Below are positions 1-9,781 of a stretch of 26,023 nucleotides of DNA, piece after piece (the first letter of the stretch is position 1; every line of letters starts with the position of its first letter). Source of the DNA: Larix sibirica (taxonomy: Eukaryota; Streptophyta; Pinopsida; Pinales; Pinaceae); NCBI GenBank assembly GCA_004151065.3, contig NWUY0300072569.1, positions 12,724 to 38,746 on the forward strand. Reading direction: 5' to 3'. Both the position numbers and the translations under genes were made by a program. The notes beneath the pieces are model-generated. The model was not told the DNA's origin. It did no database searches and was given only the letters and a program-made list of their open reading frames with translations.

Positions 1-406
1 GAATGAGTTTAGGGGTCAGAGCAAAGAGTTTACACAATGGTCAAGATGACGACATTATCACAATGGTCATGATGACGACACTTGGTCATAATGACGACAC
101 TTGCAACGGTCATGGTGACGACACTAGGTCATGATGACGACACTTGCACAAGGGTGACGACATTTTGGTGTAACAATGTCCACATTGAACTAGTGATTCC
201 ATAGCATTAAATGATTATTACTCATCAACCATCATAACTCAATCAATTTGTATCCATCATGTCAACTTTTCAACATTATTCAAAAATAGATTTTGCAGCC
301 TATGGATATGGCCACATTTTCTTATGACTAGGATGTGTTAATTGGAAGTGCTGAAATTTGTTAGATCAATTGAAACGGGTGATGGCAAGCCTTATTTCCC
401 CCCACC
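1..406 (-). mobile_element. Probable 3' end (PPT and partial LTR) of a minus-strand Ty3/gypsy element
   Basis: Read on the minus strand, a segment at about 435-408 contains TTGCTTGAGGACAAAC. It is followed by a G-rich tract (406-398, GGTGGGGGG) that looks like a polypurine tract. A 'cttgaggacaagc' motif just before the PPT is familiar from the non-coding 3' part of plant Tat/Athila-type gypsy elements. The sequence from 397 down to 1 would then be the start of the 3' LTR, leaving the window on the left. It contains the GTCGTCATCATGACC minisatellite. No gag-pol domain is visible upstream (407-1389), and the expected TG at the LTR start is not clear. The call rests on one motif plus the G-tract and is tentative. 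Confidence 0.3.
39..165. repeat. 19-bp minisatellite built on GGTCATGATGACGACACTT
   Basis: Copies start at 39, 65, 84, 108 and 127, with a truncated copy at about 153-165. Units 65-83 and 84-102 are directly adjacent; the others are separated by 5-8 bases. Each unit carries GTCATGATGAC or a one-base variant, whose arms GTCAT/ATGAC are inverted around a central base. The array therefore has both direct and inverted symmetry. No coding frame is supported. Confidence 0.85.
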
Positions 407-1389
407 AACTAAATATTTGTTTGTCCTCAAGCAACATAGTACCGGTGTAATGGCTAAGGAATGGTTTAAGTGGGAAAAAGTGATAATCTTAACCACTAAA
501 TAGAACTAACAATTATAATGAAAAAAAATAACCTCAATGAGAGAAAATGTGGAGAATGGTACTTGAGTTACATATATTTGTTGAAGGTAGTGAATTCATT
601 GAATTTGTTTAGGAAATTTGTTTTGTAGTAGTGAGCAATCTGCAGTAGTAAATGTGTCAACAAATTGTGAAAAATCTTGTGGCATCTAATGGGGTTTTCA
701 CCATAAGAAATTATTTTTAATGACTCACCAACAAGTTGGTTTTCAAGTGATTCTCTAAACTATGATTCCCAAAGAGGGTTTTCATCATCATTATTATTAT
801 TTCTATAGCAAGGTAGCACTAAGAAATTGTTACTCTATATTGAGGGCAAGGGTTGGCTCAATCATAATCAGGTGTTGTGAATGATTATGTATAGCATATA
901 TGAATTCCTCCTTGGTCAAACAATTTTTTTAGAAAATGAAATGAATTTTATATTATAAATTGATTGAACTATTGTTATTTCCCTCCTCGTCTCCTAAAAC
1001 CTCCTCTTTCCTACTCTATAGAAACATTATAAATGAACATGAGTTCAATCAACTAAAAAATTGTTAACATAATATGTAATAAAAAACATATAGGTTAAAC
1101 AATTATTGATACCCTCTAATCCCTTATAGTCACCCTCATCCCCATCAAGCTAGAAGAATATACTATATTGTAATCGATGAATGAATAATTCCGACTATTT
1201 AGAAGTTAAAAAATAAACACATAATTAACAATCAATTACCTAGAGCATGGGATCCAAATTTGATACCATTCCTCAAGGCATTTATTTTTCATTGGCCCTC
1301 ATGACTCTAGTTGTTTAACTATATGTAATAACAGAACACTATATTTAATAATGGCATATATTAAGCTAGCATATTAGCATAATAATTAG
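407..1389. other. AT-rich stretch without a recognisable gene
   Basis: No frame of useful length and no family motif is visible on either strand. The stretch separates the left-edge gypsy-like end from the copia gag relic, and its right boundary is where copia gag similarity stops. It may hold degraded internal sequence of either element, but I see nothing that proves it. Confidence 0.5.
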
Positions 1390-2267
1390 ATTATATTGAC
1401 ATCATATGTATATACACATCATGATCTACATGTGTACATATAAATGCCAAGTAAGCATCGCCTCCTTTTGCAAAGCGTTTTGTTTATGTGGAAGCAACAT
1501 CACCAAATCCTTTACCCTTATCAACATTCTTAGATCTAGAAATTTTCTTATATTGCCCAACTTTAAACCATATTTCCAACAATTCTTTTCAAATTGTCCT
1601 AGAGATTTAGATCCACCCCTAGACTTAGATATTCCCCTAGAAGACTTATTTTTCTTCCCTTGGGAATGACCTCTCACAGATAAAACATCCTTTATCACAC
1701 TCTCCATGGACTTTCTCATCATTTCCTCTACTAAAAAGGATGCAACTACATCCTCAAACTTTAATGTGGATTGACTAGCACTACCAATTGGTCTAGCCAG
1801 ACTATCCTAAGCATTTGGAAAATAACATGGCAAGGTAATAAACGTATCTTCTTCATATGTCCTAATATCAATAGAGACCAATTGACTTACTAGAGTATTA
1901 AATCCATTTAGATGATATGCCATGAAGTCACCATCCTCCATCCTAAGAAGATACAACTTCTTTCAAAGAAATAACTTGTTTACCAGGGAGTTTGATTAAT
2001 ACAAATTCACCATCTTATGTCGCAAATTCTATGCACTGACTTCTCTGGATAAGTTCAACAACATTGAATTGAGAGGAAAATCCAAATCGTGCTTCTTTAT
2101 CTTCTTTCCATTTTTTCCCAATCTTATTTCGACATATTAGTGGGCTTTTTACATGGATCCATAGCCCATCTTTGTACCTAGGCTTTGTACCTGGATCAAG
2201 AGGATCTTCCATAACTCAAAGCTTTGGCCATTAAAATTCTATATTTCTATTCTTGAATTATTGCCAT
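1390..2267 (-). pseudogene. Broken Ty1/copia gag (capsid and zinc knuckle)
   Basis: Gag would package the element RNA into cytoplasmic particles. A possible start ATG is at 2267. Shortly after, one frame reads NFNGQSFELWKI, matching the conserved 'FNG..Y..W' opening of copia gag. A second frame (2212-2036) gives WIHVKSP and FNVVELIQRS. A third (about 2034-1426) gives NLY, SLVNKLFL, LYLLRMEDGD, FNTLVSQL and STLKFEDVVASFL, then a basic serine-rich stretch. The zinc knuckle that follows (CWKYG...GNIRK) has lost its second cysteine and its histidine. In-frame stops include TAG at 1809-1807, where copia gag usually has the Trp of 'SW', and at least two frame changes are present. The last recognisable piece (GGDAYLAF) is in yet another frame near 1430-1400. 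It cannot make a full Gag. Confidence 0.72.
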
Positions 2268-2403
2268 TTTCTTTACACTTTATGATTCAATGTTCAAATC
2301 TCCCACTCTAACACAAGTTTATCACATACCCATGATACCCTTGTTCTTTAAAAGATGAGTTAAACCCTAGCAACAAAAGCGTCACCCTAAATCCAATAAG
2401 CTC

Positions 2404-2415
2404 ACTTTGATACCA
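2404..2415 (-). promoter_or_regulatory. Copia primer binding site (initiator tRNA-Met)
   Basis: The minus strand reads TGGTATCAAAGT two bases after the LTR ends in CA at 2418. The plant consensus complementary to the tRNA-iMet 3' end is TGGTATCAGAGC. Ten of the twelve bases agree. The position relative to LTR and gag is as expected. Confidence 0.7.
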
Positions 2416-2417
2416 GA

Positions 2418-2770
2418 TGAAGAGTTTTGATAAACCCGTGTAAGAAAAGAAATACCAAACACAATTTAAAACATAAGAACTAACAATAGATCCCACACAC
2501 ATTACATAGAGACTTACCCTAGAAACCCAAAACCTGGAAAACCAACATTCTTGAGTTTATTCACTTTCTATCTTATTGTATTATGTTCTTTGTTTACAAT
2601 ACAATATTATAGCATATGAAACCCTAATTCAATTAAACCTAGATTAGATTGCAACCCTTAATCCTTAACCAGAATTAGTTTATAATGGGCTAAAAAACCA
2701 TTGGCCAAAAATAGCTAAAAATGGACTAAAAATAAAGACAAAATAATTCTTTAGCACAGGCTAATCAACA
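2418..2770 (-). repeat. Copia 5' LTR (about 353 bp)
   Basis: On the minus strand the segment begins TGTTGATTAGCC and ends CTTCA just before the primer binding site. That gives the TG...CA ends and a length normal for copia. It is AT-rich and contains a TATA-like CATTATAAAC around 2680. The matching 3' LTR was not found in the window, so the boundaries rest only on the TG/CA ends and the PBS. Confidence 0.62.
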
Positions 2771-2993
2771 CCCCTTCGGAACCTACAAAGAGTACAACAC
2801 ATGTGCAACACTTTATATGTTTATCCAAAATATTGTTAATCTGTATATATGTATTGTCAATCATCCTTTGAATCATCCTTCGACTATAATCATTTTCCAA
2901 CCTACGATTTAGAAGATGCATTATGTTTTCTCACCCACTATAAAATTTTAATATATTCTTACGCCATCCTCAAGTATACTCAAAATTTCCTAT

Positions 2994-3760
2994 GCACGTC
3001 TTCAAGTTAATGGTTAACATTGAAATATTCTATGAATACTCAAGCATAGGTTTGAAAGCATGACTTTAAAGAAGGAAAATAGGACAAAGAGGAAAGACCC
3101 AAGAGGACTAACGATATCGAAGCTCAGACCACTGCATAATGACATTGATCCCAACATTAGTGTTCCATATGATTGTAATTTTGGTAATCTGTTTGAGAGG
3201 TATAAGAGATCCATCTAGAAAAAAAATCATATATCACTACTATTTAAGCTATAAATTACATGGTGCATGTTTCTCAATTGCAAGAATCAAGCCAAGTTAT
3301 AAATATTCCCTAGTCCCATTGTTGTAAGCTAGCTAGTCAGGAAAATGAACACCAAAGTTGAAATATATATTCTAATTGCACGTCTTCAAGTTAATGGTTA
3401 ACATTGAAATATTCTATGAATACTCAAGCATAGGTTTGAAAGCATGACTTTAAAGAAGGAAAAGAGGACAAAGAGGAAATGCCCAAAAGGACTAATGATA
3501 TCGAAGCTCAGACCACTACATAACGACATTGATCCCAACGTTAGTGTTCCATATGATTGTAATTTTGGTAACCTGTTTGAGAGGTATAAGAGATCCATCT
3601 AGAAAAAGAATCATATATCACTACTATTTAAGCTATAAATTACATGGTGCATGTTTCTCAATTTCAAGAATCAAGCCAAGTTATAAATATTCCCTAGTCC
3701 CATTGTTGTAAGCTAGCTAGTTAGGAAAATGAAAACCAAAGTTGAAATATATATTCTAAT
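2994..3760. repeat. 384-bp direct tandem duplication (two copies)
   Basis: Copy 1 is 2994-3377 and copy 2 is 3378-3760. They align without gaps and I count about 13 differences, so identity is near 97 per cent. Most differences are C/T or A/G transitions. The copies abut exactly, as in an unequal-exchange or slippage duplication. Each copy contains TGCATG (3264 in copy 1), TATAAATA (3298 and 3682) and an ATG in an AAAATGA context (3345 and 3729). The similarity is much fresher than that of the retroelements nearby. No transposon ends are seen. Confidence 0.93.
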
Positions 3761-3770
3761 AAAGGTATGT
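3682..3770 (+). promoter_or_regulatory. Promoter-like unit: TATA box, ATG, splice-donor-like site
   Basis: In copy 2 of the 384-bp duplication, TATAAATA (3682-3689) lies 47 bases upstream of an ATG at 3729. The open frame MKTKVEIYILIK runs to 3764 and ends exactly at AAG|GTATGT, a strong match to the plant 5' splice-site consensus. The arrangement looks like a core promoter with a 12-codon first exon, but the implied leader would be only about 15-20 bases. I could not find a convincing next exon. In copy 1 the same ATG (3345) reads into copy 2 and stops after 18 codons. All elements are short and could be chance. Confidence 0.25.
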
Positions 3771-4160
3771 ATTCGAAGTTTTTCAACATCTGACATCCAT
3801 TGCTCCTACCACTTCTAGTCCATTATCAAGAATTATAGAATTATAAGTACTCAAAGCAATACAAATAATTTTTGGCTCTGCTTTATGAATGTTAATTTGA
3901 CAGGCCTTGCCTAAGATTTTTCAGAAGATGCATTACAAGTTCTCAAGACCATTGCCGATTGGTGTTTGGAATAGGATAGTAACTATCTACACATTTACAG
4001 ATGTGCTACAGCCCCTCACATCTTACCCAGACATGTCCAAGAAAATTAGTGATTATGGAGTTCATGTATCAAACAACAAATTTTAAGGTCAACGTCAAAC
4101 TAAAAACTAAAAAGGAAAGGCTTGTTCTCAACATATTCTCTCACGATCAGGACCTTGACG
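3771..4160. other. No gene recognised
   Basis: AT-rich sequence between the duplicated promoter-like unit and the decayed coding stretch that starts near 4161. An open frame from 4001 exists but overlaps the next coding-like frame out of register and shows no family motif. If the putative splice donor at 3765 were real, this stretch would be intron or degraded exon. Confidence 0.4.
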
Positions 4161-5290
4161 ATGAGAGAATTAGCCACAACATTAACGCAAGCATGTGAAA
4201 TGGGTTTCTTCGATATTCTCTTTGGAGGTTTTGAATTCCATGACCCATAAGGAATGATGGTTGACCATTTCAACAACAAAATTTTACTTGGTTGTATTAT
4301 CATGAGCGCTCAAAAGAAGAAGATTATAGACATGTAATGGATTACCATTCCAGTTAAGTGAAGAAGCAAGATACAACATATAAGGATAGGGTTAATATTA
4401 ATCTACTTAAATTTGTTATATGGTTCATGAAAGTACAAGTGATAGATGGGCTTGATGTGGGACACTCATTTGCCAAGGTAGCAAAAACAAAAGAAACTAC
4501 TACTAGTGGCATGGATAATGCAGCAAGATAAAGTAGCCAAGAAGCCACAACAATAAAGAAAGGTTTTGAACCCTTGATTATGGTAATTAAGACAGATGTT
4601 GCACTAACACATAGAACTAAGGAACCTAGAACAAATAGGTAGAAGAAAAGTTGAGACTTGTTGATGAAGGAACTAGTTATGTGTCTGCAGTGTGATGGCT
4701 CAAGGAATTATTTAAGAATCTACCCATTAGCTATGATGATGATGATGACCCTTCCACTGTCTTGGAAACCTTCAAGTAAGATAGAAAGTGAAGGATTATC
4801 AAGAAACATATGCATAAACAAAGGAATACTAATGATGATCAGATGATGATTGAGACCATTGAATCCATGGTCATGGACACCCAACTTTCTGCACCAATAA
4901 CTTTAGCTACAACTAGTAGTGTTATGGCCTAGGCATAATGCTACGTCATATTTAAGCATATGAATGAAAATAGGTCGCTTAAAGAATGCATTTCCATGTT
5001 GGAAAACCAAGCAGAATGCCATAAATATTATTAGGGTAGCTTACATAAATATGTATCATTTTCTCACATGCAAAAGGACCAAATTGTACCCTTGGTCCAT
5101 GATTTCTACAAACACATTTACACATGCAAATATTTTTCTACCAACATTATAGTAGTGAGATAACAATTGGAATGGTGAGTAGAATGCATGAGGAACACGA
5201 AAAATCAACTAGACAAAATTGCTAACTCACAAGAAAGATATAATCCCATCCTTGCCAATGTAGTCCACTCAGTCACAATTAAGCATCTTT
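4161..5290 (+). pseudogene. Unidentified decayed protein-coding stretch
   Basis: Two frames look coding-like. From ATG 4161 one frame reads 29 codons (including GFFDILFGGFEFHDP), meets TAA at 4248, then continues another 28 codons (VDHFNNKILLGCIIMSAQKK) to TAA at 4335. From about 4795 to 5290 another frame holds only a few stops in roughly 165 codons and contains MMIETIESMVMDTQL, SLKECISMLENQ and, from the internal ATG at 5188, NQLDKIANSQERY, a heptad-like, coiled-coil-prone composition. Random AT-rich DNA of this length should carry more stops. I do not recognise the family. It may be a host pseudogene or a non-conserved transposon protein. The link between the two halves is an inference. 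Confidence 0.3.
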
Positions 5291-5293
5291 GAT

Positions 5294-5750
5294 TTCCTCC
5301 AACATTACACACATCGAATATACCCTCCAAGACACATTAGAAGAACCGAATTTTTTATCATAAGATAATGATGAATTCTTAGGACAAGCCTTGAAATGAA
5401 AAAACTCCACATGATTCCATTATTTCAAAACAAGAATGGGCCTTTACAATTTAGGTATCACATGGATCTAATGCATAAGTGCACAAAGAAAAGAAATAAG
5501 AAGCCTTGCAAATCATGAAGATCACTCACCAAAAGTTGGTTAGTTTTGTAGAGGATCCTAACACAACTAGAGTGTTCTTATGCTCAAAGGATTAGGCCCA
5601 ATCTATGACCACAAACAAGACAAAAATGATTTGATAAAGTCAATAAATGGCAATGCAATATTTAATAATGATTTTGATTTACAATCGTCATATGAAAAGG
5701 TGAAATGACATATGGATAGTTCAGACAGAAAATGAAGAGTCATTTTTTGA
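5294..5750. other. No gene recognised
   Basis: AT-rich DNA with short open frames only and no motif on either strand. A minus-strand open frame of 83 codons (5603-5854) runs through the TA microsatellite and the 57-bp repeat, which argues that it is not a gene. Confidence 0.5.
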
Positions 5751-5768
5751 TATATATATATATATATA
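5751..5768. repeat. (TA)9 microsatellite
   Basis: Nine uninterrupted TA units, just before a 57-bp tandem duplication. Confidence 0.95.
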
Positions 5769-5779
5769 ATCACTATTGA

Positions 5780-5893
5780 GAGAATGTATGAAATCATGTT
5801 GATTTGTGGTGAATAATTGTGTGATTCATATTTTTCGAGAATGTATGAAATCACGTTGATTTGTGGTGAATAATTGTGTGATTCATATTTTTC
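5780..5893. repeat. 57-bp tandem duplication, two copies
   Basis: Copy 1 is 5780-5836 and copy 2 is 5837-5893. They differ at one base only (CATGTTG versus CACGTTG), so the duplication is recent compared with its surroundings. It sits 12 bases from the TA microsatellite, a likely slippage-prone site. Confidence 0.95.
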
Positions 5894-6959
5894 TTCATCA
5901 TGGTTGGTTGATTTGTGGGCATTATTTTATAGATGTGTATTCATTGAGTTAATGCTTGTTATTAAGCAAACCCAATAGGTCATTTGAGCATCCATTATAA
6001 CAAATACAAATAGATATAACTCCTTAAAGAATATAAATGCTTATTATTTATTATTCATTTATATATTTTATAATGATTTATTTAATAAAATGGACATGTA
6101 TATAACACGTATATAAAAACACATAGAGAGAGTGATAATTCATGTCCTTTGGAAAAGGCATGTATTATCATTATCACTACATTACTAGTAATTTCCTTAT
6201 GACTCAGTATTACATAAGGGTTATTATTACATAGTGGTAATATACCTTAGGTATATTACAAGTCTTCCATTTTAAAAATCCTTTGTCCTCAAAGTACAGG
6301 TAGGAAACACTTTTTTTGATACAATAATCCATCTTCTTATGAATTTCACCTATTTGATAAGGTTGAGGACAAGAGGCAATATGTACTCCGAAGCTTTGAA
6401 CCACATTATCGCATGAAAAAATGATCAATCTATCCTAAATGGATTATTTCTGAATCTCTTTGATGCTAAGAGACTAGATTCAATCTCCTTTATTGTTGAC
6501 TTTGAGATGTATTGATGTTTTAATATATGTAAGAACAACATTGACATTGGTATGTTGACTATTGTGTGCTACATTTTGTGTTATTAGGGTGTCGATATGG
6601 TACCATGATAATTTTATCATTTTAATATTTGGTTTAAACATTTCACGATATAATTGAGACGTGATGTTGATATTTGATCTTTTTTATTTACTCATACATC
6701 AATGGATTCATCCGAGGTGACACTGATTTTTATTTTCGATCAATTCCATTGTGGTCTCTTTATTTGCAGTCTCAATGTTAATAGCCAAAATTTTCTCACC
6801 TACCTTGTCATGAGTCACATCACCATTATGCATCATTATCGACAGTATTAGCACCATTTCCACCCCATCTCATTCATATGACTTGAGGAAATGACCAAAA
6901 ACTAAAAGTTAAACTTTAAATTTGACCATAACTAAAGGGTCGTTCTTTTTCCTTTGAAA
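5894..6959. other. No gene recognised; contains an imperfect hairpin at 6132-6177
   Basis: AT-rich stretch without coding signal. At 6132-6139 GTGATAAT pairs with ATTATCAC at 6170-6177, and the inner parts CATGTCCTTT and AAAGGCATG pair imperfectly, giving a hairpin of about 46 bases. Directly after it lies a perfect 12-base palindrome ATTACTAGTAAT (6181-6192). No target duplication was found that would make it a MITE. Confidence 0.45.
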
Positions 6960-7440
6960 AGTATGACCTAGGTTGCACCTCTTTCCCAAAAACCTGCAAC
7001 CTTGTCAAAAAGCATATTTTTGGTTAGCATTTATCTTTTGTGCTTCCCTAAGGGAAGTAGTGGCTAAAAGTGGACACAAGAAATTAACAAGTTCAAAATT
7101 AACAACTGATATGATTTTCCAAAACCCTAACCTCTCCACTAAGTCATCAATGGAATGGAGAGCATACACATTGGAACTAGATCTGTTTTTTACCACTATT
7201 GTTCCTATAAAAGCATCCCTCATGGTCACCATTTCATAATGCATCATTTCCATATGCTAAAAGTGTCATTATGATGCTGGAATTTCTCTAGAGAGAATGA
7301 AAGAAGCCTCCTCTTCCTTTCCACTTTCACCATCATGTGAATTCCTACTAGACAACTGGCTAGAGATTGGGGCTGCAAAGGATACACATGAACCCTCCCT
7401 TGGATCAGCTACAGAGTCCCTTCAACTTCTAAAGACGGTA
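6960..7440 (-). pseudogene. Unidentified decayed coding stretch, minus strand
   Basis: On the minus strand a frame upstream of 7275 reads PISSQLSSRNSHDGESG followed by an acidic run. After a cluster of stops near 7275-7260, an 82-codon open frame (7253-7005) follows in the same frame, with VTMRDAFIGTIVV, YALHSIDDLVERLGFW and REAQKINANQKYAF. Switching frame near 7300 avoids the stops (FSLEKFQHHNDTFSIWK), which suggests a frameshift in a once-coding sequence. Composition is protein-like but no family is recognised. The plus strand of the same stretch has a competing 88-codon open frame (6973-7239) with less protein-like content. Confidence 0.28.
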
Positions 7441-8204
7441 CCAAGGTGTGAATGTATCATCCCATTCTTTATGTAATAATAGAATCTCATTATTTTACAT
7501 GATGCATGTTCATTTTAATGGCTAGTTTTACAAATGTGTCTTGCATGCATTATTAAGATTTAATGTCTTTAGTTTAGTTTAGATTTAATTTATTTCCCAT
7601 TATTATTAGCTACTAAGGATTACACGACCCATTAGTAGGTGTATTTTGCACCTACAAGTGAGAATCATACACAAAAAATACTTATACTTATCAAGATTCA
7701 ACACTTAGCAAATGTTAATAGTTAAACCAACATAAAGCATTGCAATAAATAGAAAAACATTCATTCCGGTAAACAAGCTACAATACACATGCACATGTAC
7801 ATGTGTCACCCAAGGCATACGCCTTAAACTTTATTTATGAGACAAATGTTTAAAGTATATGAAAGAGGAGGGAAACCACCTATATGCCACTATTTTACTT
7901 AAGTACAAAGAATCTTTAAAAAATAGCCTTCTACCAATGCCCAACAGTCATGTACAAACCATCCCATGAAGCTACCATAGCCTTATTTCTTGCATGTCTT
8001 GTTCACCTCATTGTTTTTCGCTCACCCAACGTAAATTTGACCTACTATGCAAAACCCATAACTTATCATAATTGCAAATGTCACTTTGAACTTGTGTGAA
8101 TGAACCACTTTATAAAGATGATGATGATGCATTAGCTACTTTGAGGAATCCACTATATATAAAATTATTTCCAATCTATTGCAAGCCCCTTGCTCCTAAG
8201 GTGG
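7441..8204. other. No gene recognised
   Basis: AT-rich DNA with no coding signal. It includes a perfect 14-base palindrome CACATGTACATGTG at 7792-7805 embedded in CACATG/CATGTG words. Confidence 0.5.
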
Positions 8205-8660
8205 ACTCAAGTGCCCTCATCTAACTCAAATGTCCCGTCATGACTTGTCGATCGACATCCATCTCCAATTGTGTCATCCCTATTGTGACATGCAAACACA
8301 AATATGTATGGTGTCCAAGTGTCCACAAGTGCACCAATCACATCCACATATGTGGCAATTGTTCTTCACAAGTGCACCCATTGCATCCTCATCCATCATA
8401 AGTGTGCCAAACAAGTGCACCCATTGTAACTGTGCATGGAAGGTGTGCCCATACATTCCTATCACAAATGCAACCTTGCCCAAAGTGCATTCGGTAAGCT
8501 ATGCCTAGGAAGTGCTTCCAACAAAGTGCATCCAAGAAGGTATTCCCAACAAGTGCATGAACCCAACATTCGTCCATCTGATGTGTGTCCACGTGCTCCT
8601 AACCAACATGCATCCAACCAAGTACACCCACTTAGTCCACCCAGCCGCTAATGTGTGCCC
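8205..8660. repeat. Degenerate interspersed repeat of AAGTGCACCCA-like words
   Basis: At least eight copies of AAGTGC occur, several extended to CAAGTGCACCCA (for example at 8326, 8369 and 8412), with variants AAGTGTGCC, AAGTGCATCC and AAGTACACCC. Spacing is irregular, about 20-50 bases. The bias gives several overlapping His/Cys-rich open frames on both strands (such as 8230-8508 plus and 8280-8592 minus). Their presence on both strands and the repeat composition mean they are by-products, not genes. It looks like an old, diverged minisatellite. Confidence 0.6.
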
Positions 8661-9630
8661 AACCAATTATACCCTAGTCACATATAAGCTAGTCAATTAT
8701 TCTTGCCACTTTGTTTGTCATGCATAGTGCATGCTTCTAGATGAGCTTGCTTGCATAAACCTTCTATGCCTCACCAAGTTCACTCCAAGCTTCTCTTGGT
8801 TTGTCCAACTAATGCGAGTTGCCAATTTTTGCAGTGCACCTTTCCTTGGTCCAAGGGCACCCAACGTGTGTATGTTGTGAAATGTCAACAAGGCCAAGGC
8901 ACTCTAAAACGAGCTCCTCTAGCAATTAACCTCATGCCATGTCTATTTGTGTTGGCTAGTGACCACCAAGGTGATAACATGGAGGAGTTTCCAAAAGCCT
9001 ATCAAGTCTAGGGCCTTACACATTTTGAGTCAATAATGTGTTCTTCAAAGTCTTAAATTATATAAATGTAGCATTATCATTTTTTTTCTTCTGAATATGG
9101 AAAAACCTATCATAACTTAGTTTTCAAACTAGCAGTGAGGACAACCATCATTGGCTGTTATCCATAAATGCAAGTTGACTTATCACCAGTATTAAAGGAG
9201 AACCACACCACCTGAAATAAGTCATTGGTGGTTCATAAGGGGGGAAACTTCCACTCTCGCCAAATGCTTCTGGGTCTTGGACCATAACCTATTTCCTTAT
9301 GTCCAAAGAATACAAGCTCCTAGCCAATCAAAAGCATTTTTAAGTCTTACTCCAAGACCAAAATGTGGCATTGTCATTTATGGTAATAACCATGTCTAAT
9401 ACCACTACTATCTATCTTTATATTTTAAAATGTATATACATTTACATCTCAAAGTGTAAATTTCAAATTTCAATGGTGATATACATAATCAATAATTTCA
9501 AGTTTTGTAGTGTGTTTAGTAGGGATAAGTTAGAATTTTAGAGAGAGTATAAGATAACTTACATGAGGTTTTTATCTTAATCACCAATGCCAATATCAAG
9601 TTAGAATGATTTGCAATTTAAAATAAATAA
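8661..9630. other. No gene recognised
   Basis: The first part continues the His/Cys-rich composition of the repeat before it and holds an 86-codon open frame (8751-9011) with no recognisable motif. The rest is AT-rich, with short homopolymer runs and no coding signal. Confidence 0.45.
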
Positions 9631-9755
9631 ACAAGTCCATGTGGTTAATTATGTTTTTATATAGATAAAATAATTAGAAGGCAATGTTATAAACAAGACC
9701 TTGTGATTAGTTATGTTTTTTATATGTAGAAAATCATTGTAAGACAATGTTTTAA
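9631..9755. repeat. About 62-bp imperfect tandem duplication
   Basis: ACAAGTCCATGTGGTTAATT at 9631 is repeated as ACAAGACCTTGTGATTAGTT at 9693, and the similarity continues through TTATATAG/TTATATGT, AAAATAATTAGAAGGCAATGTT and the matching second-copy words. Copies differ at many positions, so the duplication is old. Confidence 0.7.
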
Positions 9756-9781
9756 TCCATATCATGTAGCAAAGGAAAGTG

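Larger units (their letters stand above)
1390..2770 (-). mobile_element. 5' fragment of a Ty1/copia retrotransposon (LTR, PBS, gag)
   Basis: Reading down the minus strand, the parts come in canonical copia order: an LTR starting TGTTGATTAG (2770) and ending ...TTCA (2418), a two-base gap, a primer binding site complementary to initiator tRNA-Met, a leader of about 140 bases, and a gag frame with typical copia residues through the zinc knuckle. Similarity then stops near 1390, before the aspartic protease. No protease, integrase, reverse transcriptase or second LTR is seen, so this is a 5' remnant, truncated by deletion or by recombination. Gag carries several stops and frame changes, so the piece is old. 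Confidence 0.72.

Noticed and set aside
1-165. The 19-bp repeat as a CRISPR array
   Set aside because: Some units are directly adjacent, there are no constant-length unique spacers, and the setting is a plant genome.
3014-3598. Paired 66-codon minus-strand and 60-62-codon plus-strand open frames in the 384-bp repeat as a duplicated gene
   Set aside because: Both strands are open over the same DNA, no family motif is present, and similarity between copies follows from the duplication itself.
7792-7805. 14-base palindrome CACATGTACATGTG as an operator
   Set aside because: It sits in CATG-rich low-complexity sequence, with no gene next to it.
8230-8592. Cys/His-rich open frames on both strands as a zinc-finger gene
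   Set aside because: The residues come from the AAGTGCACCCA word repeat, spacing is irregular, and both strands are open.
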